Shown piece after piece: positions 33,887 through 45,278 of a stretch of 64,000 nt of DNA. The DNA comes from Neurospora crassa OR74A (lineage: Eukaryota > Ascomycota > Sordariomycetes > Sordariales > Sordariaceae). The DNA lies in contig NC_026504.1 of assembly GCF_000182925.2 (NCBI RefSeq), positions 5,394,001 through 5,458,000 of the forward strand. Reading direction: 5' to 3'. Numbering within the stretch: position 1 is the stretch's first letter; the number at the start of each line of letters is the position of its first letter. The notes beneath the pieces were generated by a model. The model worked only from the letters and a program-made list of their open reading frames with translations. It had not been told where the DNA came from and ran no database searches. The translations under genes were made by a program, and so were the position numbers.

Positions 33887-34961
33887 TGCGGAGGTGACTC
33901 TGGCGGCGCGGCGGTCGGGGAAGTGGGAGAAGGTTATGGATATGTTTGGCGGCTCGTGGCCATGTACAATGCCGTGGGCCGCTGGACTGGATCTGGGGTC
34001 GGGCGTGTCGGGCCTGGGTTTGGTGAAGGTTGACGGTCGGAGACCCGGTGATGTTGCCCCCTTCTAAGGGTACATTATCTTTGGACTTGTAGCTTGTCAG
34101 CCTAACGTATGTATTGTGACGGTCGAGCAGCGGTCGGGAAATCTGCCGGGTAACAACAACAGGGTTGTCCTGTGAGGAGACGTTGTTGGATATGGAAATG
34201 GAGGAGGAATTGCGAAGCCAAGAAGGTAGCAATCGCAGTCCAAAAGTGATGAGTGAGTGAGTGAGTGAGTGAGTGTGAGAGGATGCCGTCCCGTTGGATG
34301 TTGGAGTGTGTCGGCGGAATGGAGACCCGATGCCCGCTGGATGGAAGTGACGCGACCACCAACAATTAATTGGACGCGTTATCAGAGGGAGGAGGACCCG
34401 CCAAGCAAGCCGTCTCAGTGGATAGGTGATGCCCCAGCGGGCGGCTTCTACGGGCAGGGAGGGGCACCCGGGCCGCTAGGTCTGAGGGGTTCCCCTGGCC
34501 AGGCGCTGACAGTCGGGTTGCTAGGTGGGAACTGAAGGTAGACGGGAGGTACGTACCTGCAAGTACCTTTTGGGACACCTACCTAGGTACCTAGGGTACA
34601 GGGGATTGGCCGGCCCGCCTGGCAGAGGAGCTTCGTCGGCCTGTCGTGCCTGGAGCTCTTCCATTCCACTGAGGTGCTTGACGTCGGTCGGTCCCAGGCA
34701 CCTCAGTTCAGGCCTTACGGCAGCTTGTTCCCATCCAAACCACCACGGCACAGCATCATCCAATCTCTCCCAAAACAAACAACATCACTCACCAGTCCTC
34801 GACTAAGAGACACCGACCCTCGACGCTAACACCATCTATCTCTTCGGCTATCACCAACCAACGCCCGGCGCATATAACCAGCAAAGCCAGGCTTACCTCC
34901 CGACAGCAATACTACATCCCGGACCCTTCTCCCCACTCGAGCTCCCCTCAACACCGTCAAA
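33887..34961. promoter_or_regulatory. Divergent promoter, GCP2 (-) and proteasome alpha5 (+)
   Basis: Non-coding. It contains a (GAGT)n microsatellite at about 34249-34274 and an ACCTACCTAGGTACCTAGG word at about 34577-34596. Confidence 0.5.
34249..34274. repeat. (GAGT)n microsatellite
   Basis: About six tandem GAGT units upstream of GCP2. Confidence 0.85.
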
Positions 34962-36125
34962 ATGTTTATGGCAAGATCTGAATACGGTATGTCACTACCA
35001 CCCCCCTCACTTGCTTTGCCCATGTCAAGCTTCAAGTGATGCCACCGGAGGGGACAAGCTACACCAGACAGCTACACCAGACATCATGGACTGACGGACG
35101 GCTAACATACTTGGGCGCATCATCTAGATCGGGGCATCAAGTAAGTGAACATACGAACGAACGACTTTTACGCTTGGCCACACCACCCTCTCTCTCTCTC
35201 TCTCCCATACTCCTCCAGCCACTACTCGATCGCATATCCCTCGATAACACCCTCTAACGAATACCGATAAAACACCACACAACCTGCCACAATACCTACA
35301 TCCAAGTCACCCACCTATCTACCCAGTCCAACAAGGAAGACTAATAATCATGCCTACAGCACCTTCTCCCCCGAAGGCCGCCTCTTCCAAGTCGAGTACT
35401 CCCTCGAGGCCATCAAGCTCGGCTCCACCGCCATCGGCGTCGCCACCTCGGAGGGCGTCATTCTCGGCGTCGAGAAGCGCGTGACCTCGACCCTGCTCGA
35501 GACCTCGTCGGTCGAGAAGATTGTCGAGATCGACCGCCACATCGGGACCGCCATGTCCGGGCTGCAGGCCGATGCGCGCTCCATGATCGAGCACGCCCGC
35601 GTCGAGTGCCAGAGCCACGCCTTCAACTACAACGAGAAGCTGCGCGTCGAGAGCTGCACGCAGGCCATCTGCGACCTGGCCCTGCGCTTCGGCGAGAGCG
35701 CCGACGGCGAGGAGAGCATCATGTCCCGCCCCTTTGGCGTGGCGCTGCTGATTGCCGGCTACGATGAGGACGGCCCGAGTCTGTACCATGCCGAGCCGTC
35801 GGGAACGTTTTATCGCTATGATGCAAAGGCAATTGGAAGCGGTAGCGAGGGCGCGCAGGCCGAGTTGCAGAATGAGTACCACAAGGTGGGTTATCTAGGG
35901 TGCCCGGGACTGTATTAGGGCCTTATTGCTAATTTTCATCTTGTTATATAGTCCCTCACCCTCGAAGACGCCGAGACGCTCGTCCTCAAGACGCTCAAGC
36001 AGGTCATGGAGGAGAAGCTCGATGCCAAGAACGTGCAGCTGGCGAGCGTCACCAAGGACAAGGGCTTCAGGATATACACAGACGAGGAAATGGCCGCTGT
36101 TGTTGCGCGGTTGCCCGCCAACTAA
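34962..36125 (+). CDS. pup2: 20S proteasome subunit alpha 5
   Basis: Structural outer-ring subunit of the 20S proteasome. Four exons (34962-34986, 35128-35140, 35360-35885, 35952-36125) give 245 residues, normal for the family. Splicing the 25-base first exon, the 13-base second exon and exon 3 yields [20 protein letters not shown], which matches the alpha5 N-terminus almost exactly and so fixes all three junctions. The alpha-subunit signature [18 protein letters not shown] is complete. The core continues with [20 protein letters not shown] and [21 protein letters not shown], and exon 4 encodes the last helices ([22 protein letters not shown]). Introns are 141, 219 and 66 bases. Converges on the Zn2Cys6 gene. 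Confidence 0.97.
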
Positions 36126-36647
36126 AGAAGCATGTGTCATGTAATGTTGATGAAGGGGAATGGGAAACTAAAGCATAGCTGGAGATAGCAGGCGAACGGG
36201 ATGGAAAGCGGCATCTCCCGGTTTTTTGATGGGAGAAACTGTTTAATGAATCGAATCCAACTCAAGCACTCTTGGTTGGTTGGTGGCCCTCTACTCACCC
36301 CATTCCACGGCATATGTCCAGCGTTTCAAGCACGTGTGGCAACGGATTCGCAATAGATAAAGGCGTATGAAAGTAACCGACCTGAAAGCCGGTCAGCAGG
36401 CAACACACCGTTTACTTGACACCATCTCTCGTCTCGGACTTGGATTCCGTTCCAGCCTTCTAAACAGTACATCAAGGTATTCCATAATGCCCAGGTCGTC
36501 GTCCGCTATAAGCTCACTCGCTCGTTAAAGCCCGCTCATCTCATGTTTCCCAACCCACCCTCAACGCCCGAATTATATATATGCATATATATATATAGTC
36601 CCATATGGTATTACACCCCAAGATTCTCTACATGTAATCAATCACCT
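36126..36647. other. Convergent intergenic region
   Basis: 3' regions of alpha5 (+) and the Zn2Cys6 gene (-). An AT-rich ATATAT run lies near 36575-36598. No gene is seen. Confidence 0.6.
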
Positions 36648-39600
36648 CTACTCCCCCTCACTCAACTCCAACCGATCCAAATCCTGTTCGACCGTCAACA
36701 ACCCCAGCGCAAAATGCGCATGCTCCGTCCTCGCCAGCACCAACCGGTTCTCCCCCGCCTGCTCCTCCCGGATCTTCTTGTCGATTCTTCGCGGTCGCAT
36801 CCAAATCGGTAGAAAACCACTACTATTACTACTACTACTACCCGAAAAAGAAGAAGAAGAAGAAGAAGAAAGCCGTCGATACGGTGGACCACGGCCCATT
36901 TCCGCAGCTTTCATCCACCCGGATTCGCACCCGTCGGCGATCTGGCGGGCGGATTGCCAGCCCGTTAGACGGGCCATGTCGTGCAGACGGGAGATGAGCC
37001 AGTGGCGTTGGGGGGGTTCTTGGAACTGTTTTTTTTTTTTTTTTTTACATGTAAGTAACTGAAACGACACGAGGGGGAAGGGGGAAAGGGGGGGTATAAG
37101 AATGAAAAAAGTAAGGGGGGAGACTAACCTGAATACCAGCAACAAACAAACAAAACCCACTCTCAATGAACGCCGCCCCCACGAGCGTACTCACCGCACT
37201 GACATGGCTCGTATCCTCATGCAACCCCGCGGCGATCCTCGCAATCGTATTTGCCCACGGCGCCGTCTGCCCGGCGCTCATCCCCGCCGCAATCATCGCC
37301 ACGGGAGGCATCGCGGGGTGCGCCCTCTGCAGCGCGATCAATCCCATGTAGTAGTTCATCCAGATACCCGCAATACTATACGTTCTGTACATCAGGGCCG
37401 GGCCAAAGGGGGTCATCTCCGGCGTGGCGAGATCGGGACCCATGGGCGCAAAGTCCGGGCCGAGTCGGGACTTGAAGAGATCAAAGGCTGAGCGGATCTC
37501 GTCCCATTCGCGAAAGGCGGCGAGCGTGGCTGTGTCGTAGTCCATGTCGTCGGTGGAGTCGGTGTCGGGGGTCGTCGGGTCGCGGCGCGGGGAGAAGCCT
37601 TGGGGTGGGATGAAGGTACCCTTGGTGGGCATGAGGCCGGCGAAGAGAGGTGGGGATTGGCCGCGCCCGGCGGAGGAAGAGGAGGAGGATGATGATGAAG
37701 AAGGGGGGCCTCCTTGGGGTGGACCGCCGTGGCCGGGAGGAGGGCCTTGACCGGGTGGGCCATGTGCCGGCGGTCCTTGTCCTCGTCCGGCGCTGCCGGG
37801 GGGACCACCGGCTCGGCGCGCTTTTCGCTTGCGGGCGAGGTCTCGGGAAGCAAAGTTCGCTACGCGGCCGAGGAGGAGCATTAAGTGGTCGAAAGTGCCG
37901 TAGCTGGAGGGAAAGAATTAGCATGTCACATCTTTTCAGTGCGGGATCGAGTTGACTTACATGGCATCCATCCTCCCACACTCTCCTCTCGGCGCACACT
38001 GAGCCCATTGATCGTACGGCATACTGTTCATCCTCGTTAGCAAAGTATTCCAACTCCCATCAGCACACAACAACCAAACTTACAATAGCCTTGTCCCTCC
38101 CAAAATACTCTGATAAACGTCCATCTTACAATACCACCAGTACAGATCCCTCAGCTGCTGATAAGTCTCAAGGTCCTTCTCCGTATACGGCCGCTGCTTG
38201 CTCGCCACCTCCGGATCATCATAGGTGACCTTCTTGCCCGTCAGCTGACTGATTAGTTCCGTATCGACCTCGTACAGCGCGAGATCAGGGCCAAGAGAAG
38301 CAGTGGGCCGTCGTTCTCGTTGATGGGCAAAGATCTCCTTGGTCATCTTCAAAAACGGAATCTCTTTCATGATGGCGTGCGCTCCCCACATGTGTCGGCA
38401 CCACTTGTCGTGGTCCGAGTTCCAGACTTCGTAGTAGCCGAGCAGGAGCGTGGCTGCGAGAGTAGCCGGTTGCGTGCGCCGGCTGGGGCTTTGGTAGTTT
38501 CGGGCGATCCGGCGCAGACAGAGGTGGTAGTGCTTCATGGCTGCTGTGGCGGGAACTCGGGCTAGGTTGGCTATTTGCAGACTGGCTAGGGCGAGAATGG
38601 CTTGCATCAAAGCGGGATGGTTGAAGGCCATGATGGGAAAAATGTAAGTCCAAATATGTTGCCTGGTCTTGGGCACTGGTTGGCCATGGAACATGGGTGT
38701 GGGATCGAACGGATGTCGTTCGTAAAGGGACATGCTCTGCCCGGTGACGTTGACAAAGTACCAAAACACGGCGGCAGTCTGAGAGTCGTTGAGAGGCGAG
38801 CTCATGGACGAGGGGATGTACGTTTGTAACACGTTCATCTCCGGGAACCCAGCAACCGTTCTCATCTGAACACCATATGCGTCCGCGGGGGCTATTAGCC
38901 GCCTGGCTACGTGGATACCGAGGTCATTTGACTCGAGATGCGCATCGTGGACATCCATGGGGATATCTTCGTCTTCCGAGTCGGCCATGGATGCCTCATC
39001 GTCGGACTGCCAGTACGTTTCCTCCTTGACGAACCCATTGTCGTCAGGTTGCAACCCATCATCCTCTTCAATAATCCGGCGGTGTTGTTTACTTGTCGCT
39101 GTCCAAGCGTGGCTGTAGTTGGATGAACCTGCCTCAATCACCCGGTTCGGCTCATAGCCATGTGTCGGAGACATCAACTGGAAGGTACTCTCGTATGCAT
39201 GTTGAGGGAGGCAGCCTGGCGGTGGTGGAGGACCTACTGAAGAGACGCTTTGGCTGGGACTAGGTAGTTGTCCATAGAAGGATGTCTGTGAAGCCGGACC
39301 TCCAGCTTGAGCGGCCAGAAAGGGGTGGTGTGTCTGGTGTTGTCGTTGCGGCGCCGCAAAGGACATGGGCACCGTGCCCGTAAAGTCGGCTTGTGGTGGC
39401 TTTGGCGCGATAGCAGCAAGTGATCCTTGTTGTGCTGCTGCTTTGGCCTGAGTAGCCGTCAAAGGAGCACCGATAGGTTGATTTCGGTTCTGCTGATGGT
39501 ATACGGGATGCCCAAAGTGATTAGAGCCATGGCCGTAAGAACTCAGAGGCTCCTTGAACGTGAGTCGTTGGTTGTAGCCTTCACATTGTCTCTTGGATTT

Positions 39601-39918
39601 GGTGCAGTTGTTACAGATCGGCTTGGCTTCGTCACATTTAATGCGTCGCTTTCGACAAGCTGCGGCGTGTCAGCATTCATAGCTAGGGGGGGTGCGCATT
39701 GCAGCCTCGGGATGTCACGTACTAAGACAACCGGTCTTTGTTCTCTTCCTAACTGGTGCCTTCTTTGGAGGGTCCTCTTGGCTACCCGATGCCGTCGCAC
39801 CGGTACCGGCACTTGCAGAAGCGCCAGTGCCTGTATTAGCTTCAGATGAAGATACTGGCGGCTTGGGATCCGGAGAGGAGCTTTTCTCTGGAGAACTGCC
39901 AGCCCCGGTGGAATCCAT
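36648..39918 (-). CDS. Zn(II)2Cys6 fungal transcription factor
   Basis: Five exons on the minus strand (39918-39723, 39659-38084, 38023-37961, 37903-37129, 37025-36648) give 995 residues. The zinc cluster spans the first intron: CLTCRKRRIKC, then DEAKPICNNC and TKSKRQC, spacing C-x2-C-x6-C-x6-C-x2-C-x6-C at residues 64-91, preceded by a basic KKAPVRKRTK patch. A Gln/Pro-rich region and an acidic stretch (SDDEASMADSEDEDIPMD) follow. The middle and C-terminal parts resemble the fungal-specific TF domain of the Fungal_trans_2 type (HIWTYIFPIMAFNHPALMQA, LAATLLLGYYEVWNSDHDKW, MNYYMGLIALQRAHP). A Gly/Pro/Ser-rich linker lies in exon 4. The last acceptor is uncertain: an alternative at 37058 would add 11 residues including six lysines. 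The target genes are unknown. The 3.3 kb upstream gap suggests complex control. Confidence 0.85.
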
Positions 39919-42900
39919 GGCAAAGCTTCCTGATGGGTGTCGTATGCGATCTGTCGGAGGATATTGAGGTAAGAGTTCGAGGAGATGCTGACTTTTTCAT
40001 GCGATGCCTAGGTAGCTCAAGAGTAAGAGAATAACCTGGTCAAATATTACCATCGAGCAGACCACTCAAGGTGGAGTGGTGCACAAGTGGTGACAAGGCC
40101 AGGTGCAAAAGGAATGTTGCTACGCCTCTCCGTCTCCGAGACACTGGGCCGAAAGTCCACCTGAGTCTCGATTGGTCGGCTGAGACAAGGTAACGAGTGT
40201 AAGTGAGGGCGGCGAGTGGACAATAAATCTCCGCCTGACGTACGAACCACGAAGTAGCCGGTGAAGCAAAGAAGGGACGGGGGCGATACCGCAACAACGC
40301 AGCTCGTCGAAGGTGTGTGTGGGCGAGACACCTGGTGTGACTTGTAACCCGCAACCCGGCACTCGGCCGCGAAGAGTTGCGGACAACAAAGACCCTTTGG
40401 TCAGATATCCGGCAATGGAGGATCAGTTGCTGGAGACTTTGGACCTCGGAACCAAGGTCAAAGAGTGAAGAGAGATAGGAAGGGTACAAAAGGAAGCCCC
40501 CACCCCAGCTTTGCTTTTGCCAAGGTGTCAAAGACAGATGAGAGCTTGACAGAGCTGAGGTATCCTCACCGGCGAGTAGGTGCTGTTGGAAAAGAAGTGA
40601 CTGAGTGACGGTTGTCGGTTGTAGGCTGGGAGAACGGGCAGGGCGGAGCTTGCCGTGAACGACAGTGAGGTATGTACACGAGGACCTAAAGTGAAAAGCC
40701 CGTCCAGCTAAGGTCAAGGCTTGTCCAGGGGGTAGGTTTGCGGTCCAGCACTCTTCTGAGATTTACGTATAGCCCGATCTAGAATAGGACGAGCAGAGCT
40801 CTGTGCAATGATCTCCAAGATGGCTTTTTAGTAGATGGAAATTTCAAGCAGCTCTCCACAGACTTGGGATGGGTATCTGGAACTGTGACTAGTTGGGACA
40901 ACTAAATCAGCACTGTCGTATGGATAAAGATGTACCTCTCTTCAGGTTGAGGGAGGCATAAGGTGGCTCCGATCGCCTAGCTTCAGAGTCTCTGAGGAGT
41001 GAAACGGATGAAGAACCTGGTAGCAGACGGTCGGATGTGCAAAAGTAGTACATACCCACATGGGCTTTGCAGAAATGCTTTCGTTTGGCTCTCACCGACA
41101 AGCCATTGCCTAGCACCGTTGTGCCGTTCCAATCACGCTTTTCGAAGAAAGACTCCTGTGAATTTTGGACGCTGTTCTCGAGTCCTTGACTGGCCTCCTC
41201 AGTCGTAGCGTAGCTAGCTGAACACACAAAAGCGTCGCGTGTTCGGCTATCAGGTTCTTGTACCGCGTGGTGTAGAGGTCGAAAGACAGGGAGACAAGAA
41301 GGCCAAGCCACTTTGTAGCTGCATGTTTGGATATTCAAACTGTGTTAGTGTAGCATCAGGCCACCCTCAGAGAGAGGCCGTGGTGTAGCGGCTTGGTGGG
41401 CGTGGACGGGAATTGTCACCACGCTCGTCAGCCTCTTTCTTCAGTCTTTTGGAGGAACTGTGAACAGGTCATGATGGGGGACCCAAGATAACCAGGCATC
41501 TCATCTTGTTGGCTGTCTGTGCAAAGTCCATGGCCATGGATAGGTAGCAACCTCTTAGTATTGCCATGTCGTCGAATAGTAGTGTAGCCCCATCACCAAA
41601 CAGGGCATAGCGGATTTGTTGGGGGCAGTCTTGCCGACCCGAAAACGGTCGGAGGGCTGTGAAGAACACGAGGCACCCCGGCGATGAAGTGGACGATGCA
41701 CGGTCTTGAAGCCCAAATGGGAGTGGGAATGGAACCTCGCTCCTCGGCATGTCCCCTGACTGGTGGGTACCTGGGCTCGACAAAGGTGGGGTACAGTATT
41801 GGTGTAAGGTGTGCCTGTCAGCCGCCAGGCACAGAGGACGCACCATGCTGGAGAAAACTGAAGAGCCCGACAACTGCGAGTGTGACAAGACGGGACGAGA
41901 ACACCGTCACTTTGTCACAGTGACAGACGGCAACGACTTTGATTCTTACAAACTGCCTACAAGTAAACGTCACAAACCACAGTTCAAGGTGACCCAAGGG
42001 TATCTACCTTATTCAGTCTGTCTAACTAATTCTAGCAAAGCGAATTCGACACAGTAAACAGTCCTCTTTAGATCGACGGGCGAAATATAAAAAGGAATAC
42101 CCATTGAGAGGTGGGGGGACGATGAAGCCTTTAAACCCCCAAGCATCCAACCTACCTAGGTAATCCTACAAAGTACAAATAGCCGTCAAGTACAAAGCCT
42201 TTGGCTAGCATTTGCACCTTTGAAGGTTTGATTCTGGTGGCAGAGACAACACTTAGGTTATACATACCCGCTTACCGGGGCTCCAAGGTCCCACTTTTCG
42301 GTGCGATGGGGGGCGCCTTCCAGTGGCCGAAGGAGGCTTTATAGTCTGTACTATGTACACTACCTACATCCGCAGAGTACAAATACCCAGCAAGTGCAAT
42401 AGATTCTGGCACTCCGGATTAGTTGCACTTTCAGGGGGTTTGACTGTACTAATTTAACCTCTACGTATAATGATATTTTGGCCATGTTAATTATGCCTGT
42501 ACACTGACCGCTGTGCAAGCGTATGTTGCATGAGTTCCTGGGCCGCGCCGGCATCTTATTGTGCCTCTGTTTTGACTGAGTCTCCGACAGTGATGGATAT
42601 TGGAACATCCCCGTGTGTTTTGCTTCGAGATGGGCTATCTTGAAATGGCGTTGGTATATGCTAGGTGGTCTCAACGCTCGCAATTCATTAACTTTAGTGA
42701 CGCTAGAGATGGCAAGATCTTGTATACGTCCGTAGAACTTTCGGACTTCAACTGTGGTTGCATCTCGTGCCGTCGGGTATAGTATTCCATTGCTGTACTT
42801 GATCGGGGAATGTTACAGAAGCAGGGCAACTGAATGAAACTTCCTTTGCGGCTCACCCGTCTCACCAATCCAATTCGCACAAAGTACGGCCGCTGGGAAC

Positions 42901-43180
42901 CTTCTTTAGACATCCAGCGCAGTTCGGGAAGGGAAAGTGAAGGTTATCGATCGACAATCTGCTTATCTTTTAGGAAAGTTTGGGGAATTTGCAGGGGTTC
43001 TCTCAATTGACGTTAGGTTGCTTCCAAAAGCCAACGGCCCCACCTAAATTTTCTTCGTACTGGACCTCTAGTGTACCTATCTCTAGTCTATCACAACCAA
43101 CCAACCAACCATCCCATCTTCGAGTTTGAACGACACCCATTTTGGCATTTCTTGTCTCGTACAAGAAAGAAGCAGCCATC
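39919..43180. other. 3.3 kb divergent spacer, no supported gene
   Basis: Lies between the Zn2Cys6 gene (-) and RRP8 (+). Long frames (for example 40040-40717 minus and 41469-41888 minus) have no family motif or reasonable codon bias. It probably holds the control region and leader of the transcription factor gene. An AGGT word occurs at about 42151-42162. A CCAACCAACCAACC run at about 43098-43110 lies just upstream of RRP8. Confidence 0.5.
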
Positions 43181-44827
43181 ATGTTCGCCGTCAAAGGCCT
43201 CAAAGTCTCCACCGACAAGCTCAAAGTCGAGACCGAGCATGGCTCCGTCCTGGCGACCCAGCCCCCCCGTACCGTCGCCGCTGGCGAAGAAGGCGCTTCC
43301 GCTCCCAAGCCCAAGAACAAGAAGCGCAAGAGAGCCGGTCGGTCCAACAACACAGATGTGAACCTCGACAATGTCGCCGACCTCTGGGAGAAGGTAATCG
43401 AGGGCGGCGACGCCAAGGCCAAGAAGGCCAAAGAAGATGCGAAGAAGGAAGCCCACAAGGCCAAGAAGCAGAAGACTGAAGAGGGTACTACCGCTGAGGC
43501 TACCACCACCACCGCTGCTCCTCAGCCAGCCACGGACAAGAAGAACAACAACAAGAAGAACAAGAACAAGTCCAAGCAAGAGTCCAAGCCCGCCGCCGCC
43601 GCCGCTGAAAAGAAGCAAGATGCCACCACCACCACCACCACCACCACCACCACCACCGAATCGAAACCCTCTGCTCCCGCCCCCGCCCCCGCCCCTGCGC
43701 CCGCAGCACCCAAACTCACGCCCCTCCAAGCCGCCATGCGCGAAAAGCTCATCAGCGCCCGCTTCCGCCACCTCAACGAAACCCTCTACACCCGTCCCTC
43801 GCGCGACGCCTTCTCCCTCTTCTCCGACTCTCCCGAGATGTTCACCGAGTACCACGAAGGTTTCCGTCGCCAAGTCGACGTATGGCCCGAAAACCCTGTG
43901 GACGGGTACATCTCCGCCATCAAGACGCGCGGAAAGCTGCGCAACGCTCCTCGCTCTCGTCCTGGTGGCGCTGACGGCAGCACGTCCTCCGACGGGACCA
44001 AGTACCCCCTGCCGCGCGACCGGAACGGACTGTGCACCATTGCCGATCTGGGCTGTGGCGACGCGAAGCTTGCGCAGGCGTTGGTCCCCTTGAAACGCAA
44101 ATTGGGCATCGAAGTGAAGAGCTACGATTTGCAGGATGGCGGGAAACCCGAACTCATCACAAGGGCGGATATCGCCAACCTGCCGCTGAAAGACGGCAGT
44201 GTGGACGTGGTCATCTTTTGCTTGGCGCTCATGGGCACGAACTGGATTGATTTCGTCGAGGAGGCGTACCGGGTGTTAAGGTGGAAGGGCGAGCTGTGGG
44301 TGGCCGAGATCAAGTCGCGGTTTGTGGACCCGACACGTAAAAAGGGCGGCGGGCCCGGTAACGTGGTCAGCCACAGCGTGGGCAACCGCAGAAAGGCCGG
44401 TGCTGCTACCGCCGCTGGACCTGGACCTGCTCTTGGAAAGAAGGACAAGGCCAAGATGAAGGAGGAGGAAGAGGCCGAGGAGGAGCAGCAGTTGGCTGTC
44501 CACGTGGATGGTGTGGAGCTCCGGCAGCAGGAGACGGATGTCTCTGCTTTTGTGGAGGCGCTGCGGAAGAGAGGATTCCTCCTGCAGAGGGAGTATGGCC
44601 AGAAGGCGGTGGACATGGATAACAAAATGTTTGTCAAGATGCACTTTGTCAAGGCGATGCCGGCCATCAAGGGCAAGTGTGCGGACCTGAAGAAGGAGGC
44701 GCTCAAGACGACGCAGACGGATGCCAAGGGGCGGCCTATCAAGACGCCCAAGTTCATCGATGCCGACGAGGAGGCGTCCTTCAACGAGAACGCTCTTCTG
44801 AAGCCGTGTGTGTACAAGATCAGGTAG
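43181..44827 (+). CDS. rrp8: Ribosomal RNA-processing protein 8 (25S rRNA m1A methyltransferase)
   Basis: Nucleolar SAM-dependent enzyme that makes N1-methyladenosine in 25S rRNA and aids pre-rRNA cleavage at A2. Single exon, 548 residues from the ATG at 43181 (MFAVKGLKVS, the family opening); an in-frame ATG 13 codons upstream is less likely. Residues 40-180 are low complexity: basic KNKKRKRAGR and KAKKQK clusters likely to be nucleolar signals, a Thr run at about 149-159 and an Ala-Pro run at about 165-177. The catalytic domain begins PLQAAMREKLISARFRHLNE; the SAM site is TIADLGCGDAKLA (about 286-298), then LPLKDGSVDVVIFCLALMGTNW and AYRVLRWKGELWVAEI. A Lys/Glu/Ala insert separates this from the C-terminal LRKRGFLLQREYG-MFVKMHFVK segment. 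Converges on DDI1. Confidence 0.93.
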   Translation: MFAVKGLKVSTDKLKVETEHGSVLATQPPRTVAAGEEGASAPKPKNKKRKRAGRSNNTDVNLDNVADLWEKVIEGGDAKAKKAKEDAKKEAHKAKKQKTEEGTTAEATTTTAAPQPATDKKNNNKKNKNKSKQESKPAAAAAEKKQDATTTTTTTTTTTESKPSAPAPAPAPAPAAPKLTPLQAAMREKLISARFRHLNETLYTRPSRDAFSLFSDSPEMFTEYHEGFRRQVDVWPENPVDGYISAIKTRGKLRNAPRSRPGGADGSTSSDGTKYPLPRDRNGLCTIADLGCGDAKLAQALVPLKRKLGIEVKSYDLQDGGKPELITRADIANLPLKDGSVDVVIFCLALMGTNWIDFVEEAYRVLRWKGELWVAEIKSRFVDPTRKKGGGPGNVVSHSVGNRRKAGAATAAGPGPALGKKDKAKMKEEEEAEEEQQLAVHVDGVELRQQETDVSAFVEALRKRGFLLQREYGQKAVDMDNKMFVKMHFVKAMPAIKGKCADLKKEALKTTQTDAKGRPIKTPKFIDADEEASFNENALLKPCVYKIR

Positions 44828-45278
44828 ACGAACGGATGTGTGTGTGTGATTCAGTACGAATAGTCAGTTAATGGAAAGGCTTATGAACTACTTCCTCTTT
44901 GAACACACACTTCATCTTGACATTGATATGTAAGCTTGGTACGTACTCTGTCCTATGTAGTTGTATGCTACAGACCTTGTCAATACCGATCTGGTCCGTA
45001 TGTTATACTACTACAAGTCCCATCGTATTTACAGCTCGATTGAACGGGTCCGATTAAACTGGTCAAGCAGCGAAGCATGGTTTTAAGAACGCTTCAATGG
45101 TTGTGGAGATCTTTTACTTGCTTGCCCATATGACTATAACATCGATACCATATCTTTACTGTCCATTCAACTCTTGACGTCCAAATAACATGGATTTGCG
45201 CCGCTTCCATCCGATCCACTAAAAGCAGATATATGCTCTCTATGTTCATGCCAACAACTCCCAACTTCCTTTAATTTA
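44828..45278. other. Convergent spacer, RRP8 and DDI1 3' ends
   Basis: 451 bases with no coding region; a short TG run follows the RRP8 stop. Confidence 0.6.

Noticed and set aside
41381-41405. TGGTGTAGCGGCTTGG resembling a tRNA A box
   Set aside because: No B box or cloverleaf follows within 70 bases.
43091-43873. Minus-strand Gly-rich frame opposite RRP8
   Set aside because: Reverse reading of the Pro/Ala/Thr repeat region.
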